Positions 1 through 9,400 of a stretch of DNA of 64,000 bases are shown one piece after another. Source of the stretch: Gemmatimonadota bacterium. GTDB lineage: Bacteria > Latescibacterota > UBA2968 > GCA-2709665. The stretch is from positions 1-64,000 of the forward strand of contig JAPPJY010000017.1 in NCBI GenBank assembly GCA_028874335.1, written 5' to 3'. The notes below the pieces were generated by a model. The model was not told where the DNA came from. It did not search any database and was given only the letters and a program-made list of their open reading frames with translations. The position numbers and the translations under genes are program-made. How positions within the stretch are numbered: the stretch's first letter is position 1; each line of letters starts with the position of its first letter.

Positions 1-85
1 CCCCCCCCCGGCCGTCTCCATTTACCCCCCGCCCCCGTGTGGGCGTGGGGGGGGGGCCGCCCCCCTGGGCGGGGAGCGGAACGGC

Positions 86-188
86 GGGCGACCGGCCGGT
101 CGCCCCTACGTTTACCAGGCATTCGCGAATCGAAATCGCCAGGCCGTATTGTTGACCGGTTTTTGTAGGGGCGACCGGCCGGTCGCCC
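86..188. repeat. Inverted pair of a GC-rich palindromic repeat
   Basis: Bases 86-109 and 165-188 carry the same 24-base unit in opposite orientation. Its core is GGGCGACCGGCCGGTCGCCC, a perfect palindrome, followed or preceded by the outer bases CTAC or GTAG. A third copy lies at 63483-63506, just before the last gene of the window. The pair could fold as a large hairpin around the 55 bases between the copies. This looks like a dispersed intergenic REP-like element. Bases 1-85 are an extremely C/G-rich stretch with no gene. Confidence 0.75.
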
Positions 189-207
189 TGCTTGCTACAG
201 GGTACCC

Positions 208-906
208 ATGCCCAGACGCACGGTTGTTCTGCTTACGCTCAACGAGGTCGACGGCGTTCGGTGGCTGTTTTCGGCCGGACACGATCTTTCCGCGATGGCC
301 GACGAAGTGCTCGCCGTTGACGGCGGCTCCACGGATGGCACCCGGGAGGTCCTGGCATCCCACGACGTCCGGCTCGTGGACCAGCCGCGTCCGGGGCGGG
401 GCGAGGCGTTCCGTGCGGCAGTCCAGGCATCGAGCGGAGCGTGCCTGGTTTTCTTCAGTCCCGACGGGAATGAAGATCCGGACGATATCCCACGGCTCTT
501 TGCGGCAATCGAAGACGGCGCCGATATGGCGATCGCGTCCCGCTTCCTGCCGGGCTCGAGGAACGAGGAGGACGACGATTCGCTGCCGCTGAGAAAATGG
601 ACGAACCAGGTGTTTACATGGATCGCCAATTCAATCTGGAACCGGAAACGCTATGTGACGGATACGATTAACGGATTTCGCGGAATTACGCGGGAGGCAT
701 TTCAGAAGCTCAATCCCGGATCGATGGGGTATACGATCGAATATGAGATGACGATCCGTGCGATGAAGCAGAGGATGCGAATCGAGGAGATTCCTACGAG
801 AGAGGGAAACCGGGTTGGGGGCGAATCGAAGGCGCCTTCGTTTCGTACGGGAGTTCGGTTCCTCAAATTCCTGATACAGGAGATGGTCGCCGGCGACGGC
901 CGTTGA
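208..906 (+). CDS. Family 2 glycosyltransferase (DPM1-like)
   Basis: A 232-residue GT-A fold glycosyltransferase. The nucleotide-sugar-binding start is visible as LTLNEVDG near residue 9, then VDGGSTDGT near 37. A PDGNEDPDD segment near 84 takes the place of the metal-binding DxD region of polyprenyl-phosphate sugar transferases. No membrane anchor is seen, so it is probably a soluble or peripheral enzyme moving a sugar onto a lipid carrier or glycan. It stands alone: the next gene (LysR) is convergent. Donor and acceptor cannot be told from the sequence. Confidence 0.8.
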   Translation: MPRRTVVLLTLNEVDGVRWLFSAGHDLSAMADEVLAVDGGSTDGTREVLASHDVRLVDQPRPGRGEAFRAAVQASSGACLVFFSPDGNEDPDDIPRLFAAIEDGADMAIASRFLPGSRNEEDDDSLPLRKWTNQVFTWIANSIWNRKRYVTDTINGFRGITREAFQKLNPGSMGYTIEYEMTIRAMKQRMRIEEIPTREGNRVGGESKAPSFRTGVRFLKFLIQEMVAGDGR

Positions 907-939
907 GAATGGCAGTTTGACGCGTCGACCGTTTGGGAT

Positions 940-1857
940 TTAACCTGCGGCGTGTAGCTGCGACTTGCCGACCGGGGCTTTCCCGTTGGTGAGTACGTCG
1001 AGGAGTTTTCGCGCTGCCACGGACAGGCTGCGACCGCGTTTGTGCAGGATGCCAAGAGGTCTGGTGAGTACGTCGCCATCGATCGTCAGCACCTTCAGGC
1101 TGCCTTCCTTGTGTTCCAGGTCTACCGAGTGTTCAGGCAGGATCGAAATGCCGAGGTCCACTTCGACGGCATCCTTGATGGTATCGATATGATCGAATTC
1201 CATCACGATGTTGGGCTGAATGCGGTGTTTCCGGAAGAAACCGTCCAGCGCATGCCGGGTGTGGGTTTCCTGGGAGAAGAGGATGAGCGGATGATCGCCA
1301 ATGTCGTTAACGTCAATGCGGTCCTGCGCCGCAAGCGGATTCGCGGGTGGACACGCCACCACCATATTGTCTTCCGAAAAGGGGATGATCTTGATATTTC
1401 GGTGGGGCCTGGGAAAGGCAACCACGCCGAAGTCAATCTCGCCGCTGGCGACGTCATCGTAGATGCGGGGGGTGTGATTGTAGTCCAGCCGGAAGTTGAC
1501 CCTGGGGAAGGCTTTGAGATAGGTCTTGAGGTAGGGCCCGAGTTCACGCATGCCAACGCTGTAAATGGAAGAAAGGCGAACGGTGCCTGAGACCACGCCG
1601 TCCAGAGCTTCGACGCGCTGTAACATCTCGTCGTAGCGCCGTACGATGTCGCCGGCGCCCTTGTAGAATACCTCTCCCTCCTTGGTAAGCCCGATCTTGC
1701 GCTTATGGCGTTCCAGAAGCGGTTTGCCCTGCCGGCTTTCAATGCTCTTGATTTGCTGGCTGACTGCCGACTGCGTGACGCCATTCAGGACAGCCGTCTT
1801 TGAAAAACTCTGGGTATCGATGAGGTCGCAAAAGATCTTCAGGCTCTGGATCAACAC
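940..1857 (-). CDS. LysR-family transcriptional regulator
   Basis: A 305-residue LysR-type regulator. The N-terminal winged helix-turn-helix (about residues 3-60) includes TQSAVSQQIKSIE, and the rest is the effector-binding periplasmic-binding-protein fold. The frame stays open to 2190, but the conserved LysR start falls at a GTG at 1857, preceded by AAGGAGA at a spacing of seven. This gives the usual family length, so I chose it over the 416-residue version. It is divergent from fumC, the classical layout for a LysR protein controlling its neighbour, so fumarase is a likely target (inference). The effector is unknown. Confidence 0.88.
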   Translation of the reverse strand: MLIQSLKIFCDLIDTQSFSKTAVLNGVTQSAVSQQIKSIESRQGKPLLERHKRKIGLTKEGEVFYKGAGDIVRRYDEMLQRVEALDGVVSGTVRLSSIYSVGMRELGPYLKTYLKAFPRVNFRLDYNHTPRIYDDVASGEIDFGVVAFPRPHRNIKIIPFSEDNMVVACPPANPLAAQDRIDVNDIGDHPLILFSQETHTRHALDGFFRKHRIQPNIVMEFDHIDTIKDAVEVDLGISILPEHSVDLEHKEGSLKVLTIDGDVLTRPLGILHKRGRSLSVAARKLLDVLTNGKAPVGKSQLHAAG

Positions 1858-2158
1858 GTGAACGTCTCCTTCGGATGATTCCCGCCGGGCCTTTTTGCCG
1901 TTGACGTCTTGTTCGGAACAAGGGGCCGGCGGAGGTTGTCGTGCCGTACGGATTGCGTCGCCGCGCGTGATGCGCAACGAAGTATTGAAGATAAGAAAGA
2001 GTAATTCTGAAAGCAAGAAAATAATATATACTATTATATTTTCGTTAGTTCGTTCTGAAAGGAGCGGATGGGGTTGCCGGGAATGTACTGTTTTTGTATC
2101 TTGAAACGCCCGAAAAAATCCAGACTTGCACCGACGCGAACGTGGAGGAAAAAGAGAG
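1858..2158. promoter_or_regulatory. Divergent control region between LysR gene and fumC
   Basis: About 300 bases separate the two divergent starts. Most is GC-rich like its neighbours, but 2005-2045 is strikingly AT-rich (AATAATATATACTATTATAT) and is the obvious place for promoter and LysR binding. No exact -35/-10 pair could be fixed. The fumC ribosome binding site GGAGGA lies just before 2159. Confidence 0.5.
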
Positions 2159-3553
2159 ATGGCGGGATACAGGATTGAAACGGACAGCATGGGAGAGATT
2201 CAGGTCCCGGACGACCGGTATTACGGCGCCCAGACGGCCAGGGCGCTGGTTCATTTTGATATTGGCGAAGAACGCATGCCGCAGGAGCTGATCAGAGCGT
2301 TCGGCATTCTGAAAAAAGCCGCAGCGATTGTCAACCGTGAACTCGGAAAGCTCACCAAGGACAAGGCTGACCTCATCGTTCAGGCGGCCGATGAAGTCAT
2401 CGAGGGAAAGCTGAACGACCACTTTCCGCTTCGAATCTGGCAGACGGGAAGCGGCACGCAGACGAATATGAACGCCAACGAAGTCATCTCCAACCGGGCC
2501 ATTCAGATTGCCGGCGGGCGGATGGGAGGCAAAGATCCGATTCATCCGAACGACGATGTCAATATGGCGCAGTCTTCAAACGACACCTTTCCCGCCGCGA
2601 TGCATATTGCGGCCGTCAGCGAGATTCACGGGAGATTGATTCCCTCGGTCGCAAAGCTGCGGGATACGCTGGCAGGCAAAGCGGACGAATTCGAGGATAT
2701 CATCAAGATCGGTCGTACTCATCTGATGGACGCGGTCCCGCTGACGCTGGGCCAGGAGTTTTCGGGATACGTGACGCAATTGACGAAGGGCTTGGAGCGG
2801 ATTGAGCGTTGCCTTGCCAATCTCAATGAGCTCGCGCTTGGCGGCACGGCGGTGGGAACCGGGCTGAATACGCATCCGGAATTCGCCGACCGCGCCGCCG
2901 CACGGATTGCTGAGCTGACCGGCCATCCGTTTGTTTCCGCCGAAAATAAGTTCGAGTCCCTGGCCGCGCACGATGCGATGGTGGAAACCAGTGGCGCCCT
3001 GAAGACGCTGGCTTGTTCGCTGATGAAAATCGCCAATGACACCCGTTGGCTGGCGTCGGGGCCGCGCTGCGGCATCGGCGAGTTGACGCTGCCGGCCAAC
3101 GAGCCGGGCAGTTCCATAATGCCGGGGAAAGTGAACCCCACGCAGTGCGAAGCGATGACAATGGTGGCCGGTCAGGTCATCGGCAACGATATGGCAATTG
3201 CGGTGGGCGGATCCTCGGGGAATTTCGAACTGAACGTGTTCAAACCGCTCATCGTCTACAATCTGCTGCAGTCGGTGCGATTGCTGGCCGATGCCTGCGC
3301 GGCGTTCAACGATCACTGCGCGGTGGGCATTGAACCGAACCGCGAAAACATCCGAAACCACCTGGAGCGGTCGCTCATGCTCGTCACGGCATTGAATCCC
3401 AGCATCGGATACGATAATGCGGCAAAGGTGGCCAAGAAAGCGTTCGACGAGAACCTGACGCTTCGGGAATCCGCGGTGGCGCTCGGAATGATGGACGGTC
3501 AGGCGTTCGATGCCGCGGTCCGGCCGGAAAAGATGACGGGGCCGGGCGGCTGA
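2159..3553 (+). CDS. fumC: Class II fumarate hydratase
   Basis: A 464-residue class II (iron-independent) fumarase that interconverts fumarate and L-malate in the cytosol as a homotetramer. The superfamily signature [11 protein letters not shown] is at about residues 316-326, [11 protein letters not shown] near 139 and [16 protein letters not shown] near 185. An in-frame ATG at 2126 exists, but the family start [17 protein letters not shown] begins at 2159 and has GTGGAGGA about nine bases upstream, so I used that. It sits between a divergent LysR regulator and a strong terminator, so it is probably transcribed alone. With the frd operon 2 kb away it provides malate-fumarate-succinate interconversion. 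Confidence 0.96.
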   Translation: MAGYRIETDSMGEIQVPDDRYYGAQTARALVHFDIGEERMPQELIRAFGILKKAAAIVNRELGKLTKDKADLIVQAADEVIEGKLNDHFPLRIWQTGSGTQTNMNANEVISNRAIQIAGGRMGGKDPIHPNDDVNMAQSSNDTFPAAMHIAAVSEIHGRLIPSVAKLRDTLAGKADEFEDIIKIGRTHLMDAVPLTLGQEFSGYVTQLTKGLERIERCLANLNELALGGTAVGTGLNTHPEFADRAAARIAELTGHPFVSAENKFESLAAHDAMVETSGALKTLACSLMKIANDTRWLASGPRCGIGELTLPANEPGSSIMPGKVNPTQCEAMTMVAGQVIGNDMAIAVGGSSGNFELNVFKPLIVYNLLQSVRLLADACAAFNDHCAVGIEPNRENIRNHLERSLMLVTALNPSIGYDNAAKVAKKAFDENLTLRESAVALGMMDGQAFDAAVRPEKMTGPGG

Positions 3554-3610
3554 CGTTGGCGGGGGCGCCGACCCCCGACCCGGCGCTTTCGGATGACCGC
3601 ACAACGACCT

Positions 3611-3645
3611 GAAAAGGCCCGGCAGGATTTCTGCCGGGCCTTTTC
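3611..3645 (+). terminator. Rho-independent terminator of fumC
   Basis: A perfect stem AAAAGGCCCGGCAG / CTGCCGGGCCTTTT with a five-base loop lies about 60 bases after the fumC stop. The A-run on one side and T-run on the other let it work in both directions, although no gene reads into it from the right nearby. Confidence 0.9.
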
Positions 3646-3716
3646 GTCAGTCAAAAAGGAGATTATGTGCCGGGGAGCAGCCGGTACGGCGGCCGAACGG
3701 AACGGCATCCCCTGAC

Positions 3717-3886
3717 CTAACAGTCCGTTGATAAAGTCGCTCTGCAGGCGAGGCCGAGCCATTGTGGACGAAGACAAGGCGCGCGACCGAGTCCCATCCT
3801 TCGATTCGGCGAGGGAGCGCAACGCCGTATTTCGACCGCAAGGGCCGGCCGTAGCCCGGATGGACTTTTTCAACGGGCTGTTAAGT
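3717..3886. repeat. MITE-like element with inverted ends
   Basis: The left end TAACAGTCCGTTGATAAAGT (from about 3718) and the right end GACTTTTTCAACGGGCTGTT (from about 3863) are imperfect inverted repeats of about 20 bases enclosing about 125 bases without a convincing gene. This is the layout of a small non-autonomous mobile element. It lies between the fumC terminator and the 3' end of the MerC-like gene. Confidence 0.6.
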
Positions 3887-3917
3887 CGTCAAGAGTTCAG
3901 TCAGGCGACGGTGGCCG

Positions 3918-4346
3918 TCAGAAACGCAGCGAATGAGAATCGCCCGCATGTTCGTCTCCGCATGCCGGACAGGTCTTGCATAGATGCCGATTCAGCAGGT
4001 GCGCCGTTGCAAGCAGGATTCCTGCTGTTGTATGGAAGACGACTTCAAAGATCCCTTCAGTTGCAACGTGGCCGATGGCGATAAACGCGATTGCCACTAC
4101 GATGATGAGAAACGCTCTCCAGTGTCTGTGGTGCCTCACACCCCAAACGGCGCTGCTCATTGCGAGCGCAACGGCTCCGATGATGATCAGTTCCGCGGGT
4201 TCGCTCGTGAGGAACCCGAGCCCCAGCAACGGCAGAACCGTTACAAGTAGCGGCATTGCCACACAATGGACCGCACATGCGCAAGACAGAACCGCGCCGA
4301 CGTTATCCACCGTTTCATGGCTGATGCTGTTCTTCAAGGTTTTCAT
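3918..4346 (-). CDS. MerC-like membrane protein
   Basis: A 142-residue protein with four hydrophobic segments. The first segment carries the paired-cysteine motif CACAVHCVAMP (near residue 22) typical of the MerC mercury-transport family, and the C-terminus has another cluster, CKTCPACGDEH. MerC proteins sit in the inner membrane and take up Hg(II). No merA, merR or other mercury gene is nearby, so it may serve another metal or be a stand-alone importer. The family call is good; the substrate is inference. Confidence 0.75.
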   Translation of the reverse strand: MKTLKNSISHETVDNVGAVLSCACAVHCVAMPLLVTVLPLLGLGFLTSEPAELIIIGAVALAMSSAVWGVRHHRHWRAFLIIVVAIAFIAIGHVATEGIFEVVFHTTAGILLATAHLLNRHLCKTCPACGDEHAGDSHSLRF

Positions 4347-4438
4347 TTAATACCTTTCAGACCGGTCCCGTGTACATCGTGTCAGGATCGGATCACCGGA
4401 GCGCGATTACGGGTAATCTCGCTGTTTTTGAAGACGCG

Positions 4439-5752
4439 TCAGTGATCCAGATATTCCGCTATTTTGCCGCACCAGTGCGGCGGCCATTCGGTCATGTTGC
4501 CGTAGACGGCAGGCGAACCCGGGCCGCGGGGATGTCTCGAAGACATGACCCCGCCGTCGTCGCCGTCCAGGCCGAAGAGGAAGCCGATCAGGTGTGCGCG
4601 TTCGTCTTCCTTGATCCGGGTGGCCTTAAAGTAAAGCGCGAGGACGTTCGGCGGGACGTGCACACCCGCAACCGCGCGCGATTTCTCCTCGGGCGAGGGT
4701 TTGTACCTGACTTCCTGAAAAACGCCGATATGAAAATCACGGTGGCGTTCCGTCCTGGCGATGTATCCCCTCAGGTTGTCTTTACCCAGAACCCAGGACT
4801 TCCATCCCGTCGTCCGGGTTGTGAACCGGGCCTTTTCAGACGGAATCACAACAGCGTCCACGCCAAGGTCTTCCATGCTGCCGACATCGGGGTTCCCGCC
4901 GCATTGCTTCCGAATATTGTCCACCCACCAGAGAATGGACTCCGTCCACAGGTTGCGGTTGACGTCGCTGAACCGCTGGCCTTCCGCCCGGTAGAAGCGA
5001 AACCGGATCGCGCTCGGGTCCGGTGGTTCCGCCTCGGCGACGGGTTCGGACGTTTTCTCGAGCTGCTCGGGGCCGCGGCGTGCTTTCCGCCAGGGCCGGG
5101 TGGGCAACGTGTAATCGAGGCCCAGAGCATATACCGAAGGGATTGCGCGGGCTGAAACTCGCCCTTCGCTTGCGTGAGTCGACACAACGCCGATCACGCG
5201 GCCGGATTCGTCTAACAGCGGTCCTCCGTTGCCGCCGGCAGAAGCGGCGGCGCTCAGGGGATAGGACCGCACGCCGTCGACGATTTCGACGGGACTCATC
5301 TTTCCGTCGACAAGTCTGAATGCCTCCCCCTCGACCGGCTCTACGACAAAGGTCCGCTTGATCTCGACCGGGTCCCGGGCGGCCAGTTCGAGCAGCGGCC
5401 TGCCAAAGACCTTGATCCGGATCAGCGCCACGTTGCGTTTTTCGTCACTGTCGATCAGGCCCGAGACCCCGAATTCCTCGCCGGATTCGAACCTGGCGAC
5501 AACCCCGACCGCGTCGTCGACGAGATCCCAGGTTGTCACCGCGATTCTGCTGTCCAGGGCGAGAAAGCCCATTCCCCGGATCCGGGAACCGTCCCTTCTC
5601 TCCACGTCCAGTACGACAACCGAAGCGCGCGCTTTCACGTAGACGGCGTCCGGAGGGTCATCCGACGCAGGGACGGGTGTACAGAGAACCTTAGACAGGA
5701 ACACCGCCATCCATACAGCGGTTGCGGACGGGATGACCGATGCCGGTTTCAT
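4439..5752 (-). CDS. Secreted trypsin-fold protein with lost catalytic triad
   Basis: A 437-residue protein with an N-terminal signal peptide (hydrophobic stretch at about residues 8-28). Residues 40-215 align by eye with the HtrA/trypsin-like fold, but each catalytic position differs. VTTWDLVDDA has Asp where TNNHVVDGA has the His; EKRNVALIRI has Asn for the Asp; GGNGGPLLDES has Asn where GNSGGPLL has the nucleophilic Ser. It is therefore probably a non-catalytic binding or scaffold protein. About 210 further residues form a C-terminal region I do not recognise, with no PDZ signature. It stands alone between the MerC-like gene and the frd operon. Confidence 0.7.
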   Translation of the reverse strand: MKPASVIPSATAVWMAVFLSKVLCTPVPASDDPPDAVYVKARASVVVLDVERRDGSRIRGMGFLALDSRIAVTTWDLVDDAVGVVARFESGEEFGVSGLIDSDEKRNVALIRIKVFGRPLLELAARDPVEIKRTFVVEPVEGEAFRLVDGKMSPVEIVDGVRSYPLSAAASAGGNGGPLLDESGRVIGVVSTHASEGRVSARAIPSVYALGLDYTLPTRPWRKARRGPEQLEKTSEPVAEAEPPDPSAIRFRFYRAEGQRFSDVNRNLWTESILWWVDNIRKQCGGNPDVGSMEDLGVDAVVIPSEKARFTTRTTGWKSWVLGKDNLRGYIARTERHRDFHIGVFQEVRYKPSPEEKSRAVAGVHVPPNVLALYFKATRIKEDERAHLIGFLFGLDGDDGGVMSSRHPRGPGSPAVYGNMTEWPPHWCGKIAEYLDH

Positions 5753-5821
5753 AGGCGATCTCGATATTCGAAACGTCCGGAGTACACGGCCTGAAAATTC
5801 AGGTTATTTTCGAAAGGACCG

Positions 5822-6178
5822 TCAAATCACCCACAGAACGTACAGCGTAACCGCCGTACCGAGGAGGGCGCCGCCATAGCAGAGGACGTCCAGCGAGAGC
5901 AGCAGCTTCCGGATGCCCATTTCGTGCAGCGAGAAACGGATGCGGTGGGCGGCGTGAAAGAGCGGAGGGACAATGAGAACAAACAGGTAGACTTTGACGA
6001 GCGGATTCGCAAGCAGGGATTTCATCCGGCTGTATTCGAGCAGGCTCTTGTCGATCAGGCCGAGCGGCACGGCCAGCCCTATAAGAAAGATGTGGACGGG
6101 TATCAGCAGCGCGGCAACCACGCCGCCCATCGAGAACATGCCCCACCAGAAGGGTTCGGTTCTGTCTTCCTTGTACAC
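5822..6178 (-). CDS. frdD: Fumarate reductase membrane anchor subunit D
   Basis: A 118-residue membrane protein with three hydrophobic helices. It begins at a GTG with GGGGGAG just upstream and carries the FrdD feature FHAAHRIRFSLHEMG near residue 75. With FrdC it anchors the FrdAB catalytic dimer in the inner membrane and forms the quinol site. It is the last gene of frdABCD, only nine bases after frdC. Confidence 0.9.
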   Translation of the reverse strand: MYKEDRTEPFWWGMFSMGGVVAALLIPVHIFLIGLAVPLGLIDKSLLEYSRMKSLLANPLVKVYLFVLIVPPLFHAAHRIRFSLHEMGIRKLLLSLDVLCYGGALLGTAVTLYVLWVI

Positions 6179-6187
6179 GGACTCCCC

Positions 6188-6613
6188 CTACTTTATACAA
6201 CCGACTTTTAATGTCAGAAACAGGCAGGCGACAACCGCCGACGCGACGATCCATGAAAGATAGGCGCCCAGACCCACGATAAAGGGCGGTATCGTCAGAC
6301 GTCCGATTCGAACGATCTGGATTTTGGATACCAGACCCAGCCATGTGATGCTGTGGTACAGCGCGAACAGGAGGACGATGGCATAACCCACGACAAACGG
6401 TACGGACCGGAGCGTTTCCTGGAACATATCGTGGACTTCCGCGCCCCGGGAGACGAGAAACAGCTGATACAGGTATACCAGAACGAACAGGGCGATAAAC
6501 ACGCTGGTCGATTCCCGGATCATGAACAGGAAGTAGCGGCGATTCTGCAGCCACCATGTGATCGGAACCGGACGTACATACGCCTTGTGTTCGGTTTCGT
6601 GTTCCCGCGTCAT
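6188..6613 (-). CDS. frdC: Fumarate reductase membrane anchor subunit C
   Basis: A 141-residue protein with three transmembrane helices. The FrdC N-terminus YVRPVPITWWLQNRRYFLFM and the later LFALYHSITW are visible. The start ATG at 6613 follows the frdB stop by one base, and the ribosome binding site GGGGGAGGAAG lies inside the end of frdB, so translation is coupled. A longer frame upstream is the shadow of frdB. Confidence 0.92.
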   Translation of the reverse strand: MTREHETEHKAYVRPVPITWWLQNRRYFLFMIRESTSVFIALFVLVYLYQLFLVSRGAEVHDMFQETLRSVPFVVGYAIVLLFALYHSITWLGLVSKIQIVRIGRLTIPPFIVGLGAYLSWIVASAVVACLFLTLKVGCIK

Positions 6614-6614
6614 C

Positions 6615-7364
6615 TTACTTCCTCCCCCATGGAAGGAGAACGGATTTGAACCAGCCGCCGGTGGTGGCCACCTTGTTCCGCTGGATTGCGGCTGCAGGAT
6701 CCACGTCTTTGGGACAGACGACGGAGCACTCGCCAATGTAGGTACATTCCCAGATGCCCTCGGTGCTTGCAATCACGTGTTGACGCCGTTCCTTCCCCTC
6801 GTCTCGGGAGTCCAGGTTGTACCGGTGCCCCAGGGCAATGGCGGCGGGCCCGATGAATTCGGTCTCGAGTCCGTAAACGGGACAGGCGGCGTAACAGAGC
6901 ATGCAGTTGATGCACATGCTGAATTGCTTGTATTCCTTCAGCTCTTCGGGTGTCTGCAGGTATTCCCCTTCCGAAACGGGCTTTTCTTCCTCCCGGATGA
7001 TCCAGGGCTGCACCGCCTGGAGTTTATCCATAAAGTCGGTCATGTCTATGATCAGGTCGCGGACAATGGGGAAGTTCTGCAAGGGTTCCACACGGACTTC
7101 GCCAGGGTAATAGTCGCGCAGGAATGCGGCGCAGGAGAGCTTCGGTTCGCCGTTGACCGTCATGCCGCAACTGCCGCAGACACCCATCCGGCAGGACCAG
7201 CGGAAGGACAGAGAGCCGTCAATGTGATCCTTGATATGGTTCAGCCCGTCCAGCACCACCCAGTCGTCCTGAAATTCGATATCGTAAGACTGTTCGACGG
7301 GTTCGTCTTCCTGTTCAGGACGATATCGGGTAACGGTGATTGTGATCTTCTTGCCATTACTCAT
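6615..7364 (-). CDS. frdB: Fumarate reductase iron-sulfur subunit
   Basis: A 249-residue iron-sulfur subunit that passes electrons from membrane quinol to the FrdA flavin. The plant-type [2Fe-2S] motif [10 protein letters not shown] lies near residue 58. The [4Fe-4S] motif [12 protein letters not shown] is near 149 and the [3Fe-4S]/[4Fe-4S] motif [17 protein letters not shown] near 209. Length and motif order are normal for FrdB. It is separated from frdA by 222 bases, unusual within an frd operon, and that gap is filled by a dispersed repeat. Confidence 0.95.
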   Translation of the reverse strand: MSNGKKITITVTRYRPEQEDEPVEQSYDIEFQDDWVVLDGLNHIKDHIDGSLSFRWSCRMGVCGSCGMTVNGEPKLSCAAFLRDYYPGEVRVEPLQNFPIVRDLIIDMTDFMDKLQAVQPWIIREEEKPVSEGEYLQTPEELKEYKQFSMCINCMLCYAACPVYGLETEFIGPAAIALGHRYNLDSRDEGKERRQHVIASTEGIWECTYIGECSVVCPKDVDPAAAIQRNKVATTGGWFKSVLLPWGRK

Positions 7365-7404
7365 GAAATTCCCCTTGCGCGGGATTCGAAATCAGCTTCA
7401 ATCC

Positions 7405-7590
7405 GAAAAAAACAGCAACGCGGCGACGCAATAAAACCCTCCGATACGGGGCGTTATCGTCGTATGGAAGGACGTTTTTTCCCTTCACGTCCAGTGACCT
7501 GGTGTATCCTGGTAATCAGCAGTCTAATCGCCTTTATTTACAAGCACATGTTCGAATTAACGTCCATGAAGACTTACGAATCAAGGTTAG
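7405..7590 (+). repeat. 180-bp dispersed repeat, copy 1 (inside frd operon)
   Basis: This stretch matches 9401-9580 and 21197-21380 along its whole length. Shared landmarks in order are a CGGCGACGC-like start, GTTCACGTCCAGTGACCTGG, TATCCTGGTAATC, TTCGAATTAACGT and CGAATCAAGG. All three copies have the same orientation. This one occupies nearly the whole frdA-frdB gap, and its right end (TCAAGGTTAG) supplies the frdA stop codon. No protein is encoded. Confidence 0.88.
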
Positions 7591-9296
7591 TATTTGCGCT
7601 CTTCGGGTTCCCAGCGCGTGATCGTTACGGGAAGGTAGTCGGTACGCGGTCCGTCTTCCGTCCTGTACGTCAATGAGTGTTTCAGGTATTCCTCATCGTT
7701 TCGGTCCTCGAAATCCGATCGGGAGTGAGAGCCCCTGGATTCCTTGCGGTCCAGGGCGGCGTGTGCAAGCGCTTCAGCCGCATCCAGCATGAATCCAAGT
7801 TCGAGCGCCGCCGTGAGTTCGGTGTTGAATACACTGGAGGTATCGTCCAGGCCGACGTTCCGGAAGCGTTCCTGAAGGTTCCTCAGGATTTCGCAGGTTT
7901 CCTTCAACGTCTCTTCATCGCGGAAGATACCGGCGCCGCGTTCCATGGCCGCCTGCATCTCCGTACGAATATCCGCGACGCGCTCCTTGCCGTTTCGCGG
8001 CTGCAGGTACGTCCCTTCAATGCGCCGCCGCTCGTCGCGGTTGAGGTTTTCGAGGGTGTCCGTGCCGGGGGCCTCCCGGCCGCCGGCGTATTCCGCGGCG
8101 ACTATTCCCGCGCGCGCGCCAAAGACGAGGCACTCCGTGAGGGAATTTGAGCCCAGCCGGTTGGCGCCGTTGAGGCTCACGCATGCGGCTTCGCCGGCGG
8201 CGTAGAGCCCCGGAATCGGCGTGGCGCCGTTGATGTCCGTATGTACGCCGCCCATCATGTAGTGGACGACCGGGCGGACGGGGATTGGCTCCCTGACCGG
8301 ATCGATCCCCACGTAGTTCCTGGCCAGTTCCCGGACGAATGGCAGCTTCTCGTCGATGACATTCTCGCCCAGATGTCTCAGGTCCAGATGGACGTAGTTG
8401 CCATAGGGTCCGTCGAAGACGCGGCCCTCCCGCATTTCATACATGAATGCGCGGGAAAGGATATCGCGCGGTCCCAGTTCCATCTTCCCGGGTATGTATT
8501 CGCTCAGGTAGCGCTCGCCCTTGTTGTTGACCAGGTATCCGCCTTCCCCCCGGGACGCTTCCGTCATCAGGATGCCCGTACCCGGCAGGCCGGTGGGATG
8601 GTACTGGACGAACTCCATGTCCTTCAATGGGCACCCGATGCGGTAGGCCAGGGCCATGCCGTCGCCGTTCTTTATGGCGGCATTCGTCGTAAACGGAAAG
8701 ATCTTGCCGCCGCCGCCGGTACAGATGATGACGGTTTTCGCGCCGATCGCGTGGATGCCTCCCGAGCGCATGTTCAGCGCGGATACGCCGCAGACCCTTC
8801 CATCGTCCACGAGAAGCGAGGTGACGAACCACTCGTCGTAACGGGTAACCGCGTTGTATTTCAGGGAGGTCTGAAACAGGGCGTGCAGCATGTGGAATCC
8901 GGTCTTGTCCGCCGCATAGAGCGTTCGCTTCACGCTCATGCCGCCGAAAGCCCGTACGCTGACGCGGCCGTCCTCATCCCGGCTCCAGGGGCAGCCCCAG
9001 TGTTCCAGTTGAATGGATTCGTCCTGCGCTTCCTTCACAAAGGCTTCGACGACGTCCTGGTCGGCCAGGTAGTCGCTGCCCCGTATGGTGTCGAACGAGT
9101 GCAGATCCAGATTGTCGTATTCCCGCATGACGGCCGCGGCGCCGCCCTCGGCGGAGACGGTGTGGCTGCGCATGGGGTAGACTTTGGAGACGACAGCGAC
9201 GTTCAGACCGGAATCGGTCTCGGCCGCGGCGATGGCGGCGCGCAAACCCGCGGCGCCGCCCCCTACAAGAAGCACGTCGTGAATCGGTATGTCCAT
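7587..9296 (-). CDS. frdA: Fumarate reductase flavoprotein subunit
   Basis: A 569-residue flavoprotein reducing fumarate to succinate. It has the dinucleotide-binding [10 protein letters not shown] (residues 12-21) and [10 protein letters not shown], where His45 is the expected covalent FAD site. The FAD/substrate segment [20 protein letters not shown] and [20 protein letters not shown]-like region follow. It is slightly shorter than E. coli FrdA (about 600) but complete. It starts the operon frdA-B-C-D; paired C and D anchors favour fumarate reductase over succinate dehydrogenase. The last codons and the stop lie at the edge of a dispersed repeat, so the C-terminus may have been set by that insertion. 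Confidence 0.95.
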   Translation of the reverse strand: MDIPIHDVLLVGGGAAGLRAAIAAAETDSGLNVAVVSKVYPMRSHTVSAEGGAAAVMREYDNLDLHSFDTIRGSDYLADQDVVEAFVKEAQDESIQLEHWGCPWSRDEDGRVSVRAFGGMSVKRTLYAADKTGFHMLHALFQTSLKYNAVTRYDEWFVTSLLVDDGRVCGVSALNMRSGGIHAIGAKTVIICTGGGGKIFPFTTNAAIKNGDGMALAYRIGCPLKDMEFVQYHPTGLPGTGILMTEASRGEGGYLVNNKGERYLSEYIPGKMELGPRDILSRAFMYEMREGRVFDGPYGNYVHLDLRHLGENVIDEKLPFVRELARNYVGIDPVREPIPVRPVVHYMMGGVHTDINGATPIPGLYAAGEAACVSLNGANRLGSNSLTECLVFGARAGIVAAEYAGGREAPGTDTLENLNRDERRRIEGTYLQPRNGKERVADIRTEMQAAMERGAGIFRDEETLKETCEILRNLQERFRNVGLDDTSSVFNTELTAALELGFMLDAAEALAHAALDRKESRGSHSRSDFEDRNDEEYLKHSLTYRTEDGPRTDYLPVTITRWEPEERKY

Positions 9297-9400
9297 TTAT
9301 GTCCCCTGAAGGCGCGGTTGAATCGCGTTCGTTTCGTTCGCAAACAGCGTTTATTATAACGATTTAGGCGAAATCCGTCAATATTAACCTCAATTTCACC

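Noticed and set aside
1858-2190. N-terminal extension of the LysR protein
   Set aside because: The 111 extra residues have no similarity to the family, include AT-rich promoter DNA, and the GTG at 1857 has a good ribosome binding site.
5822-7364. Reading frdBCD as a succinate dehydrogenase
   Set aside because: Two short anchors of FrdC and FrdD type (each with three helices) and the order A-B-C-D fit fumarate reductase better.
6558-7676. Long plus-strand open frame opposite frdB
   Set aside because: It is the antisense shadow of frdB and of the repeat; frdB has all iron-sulfur motifs in the other strand.
8241-9359. 372-codon plus-strand open frame
   Set aside because: Antisense shadow of frdA.
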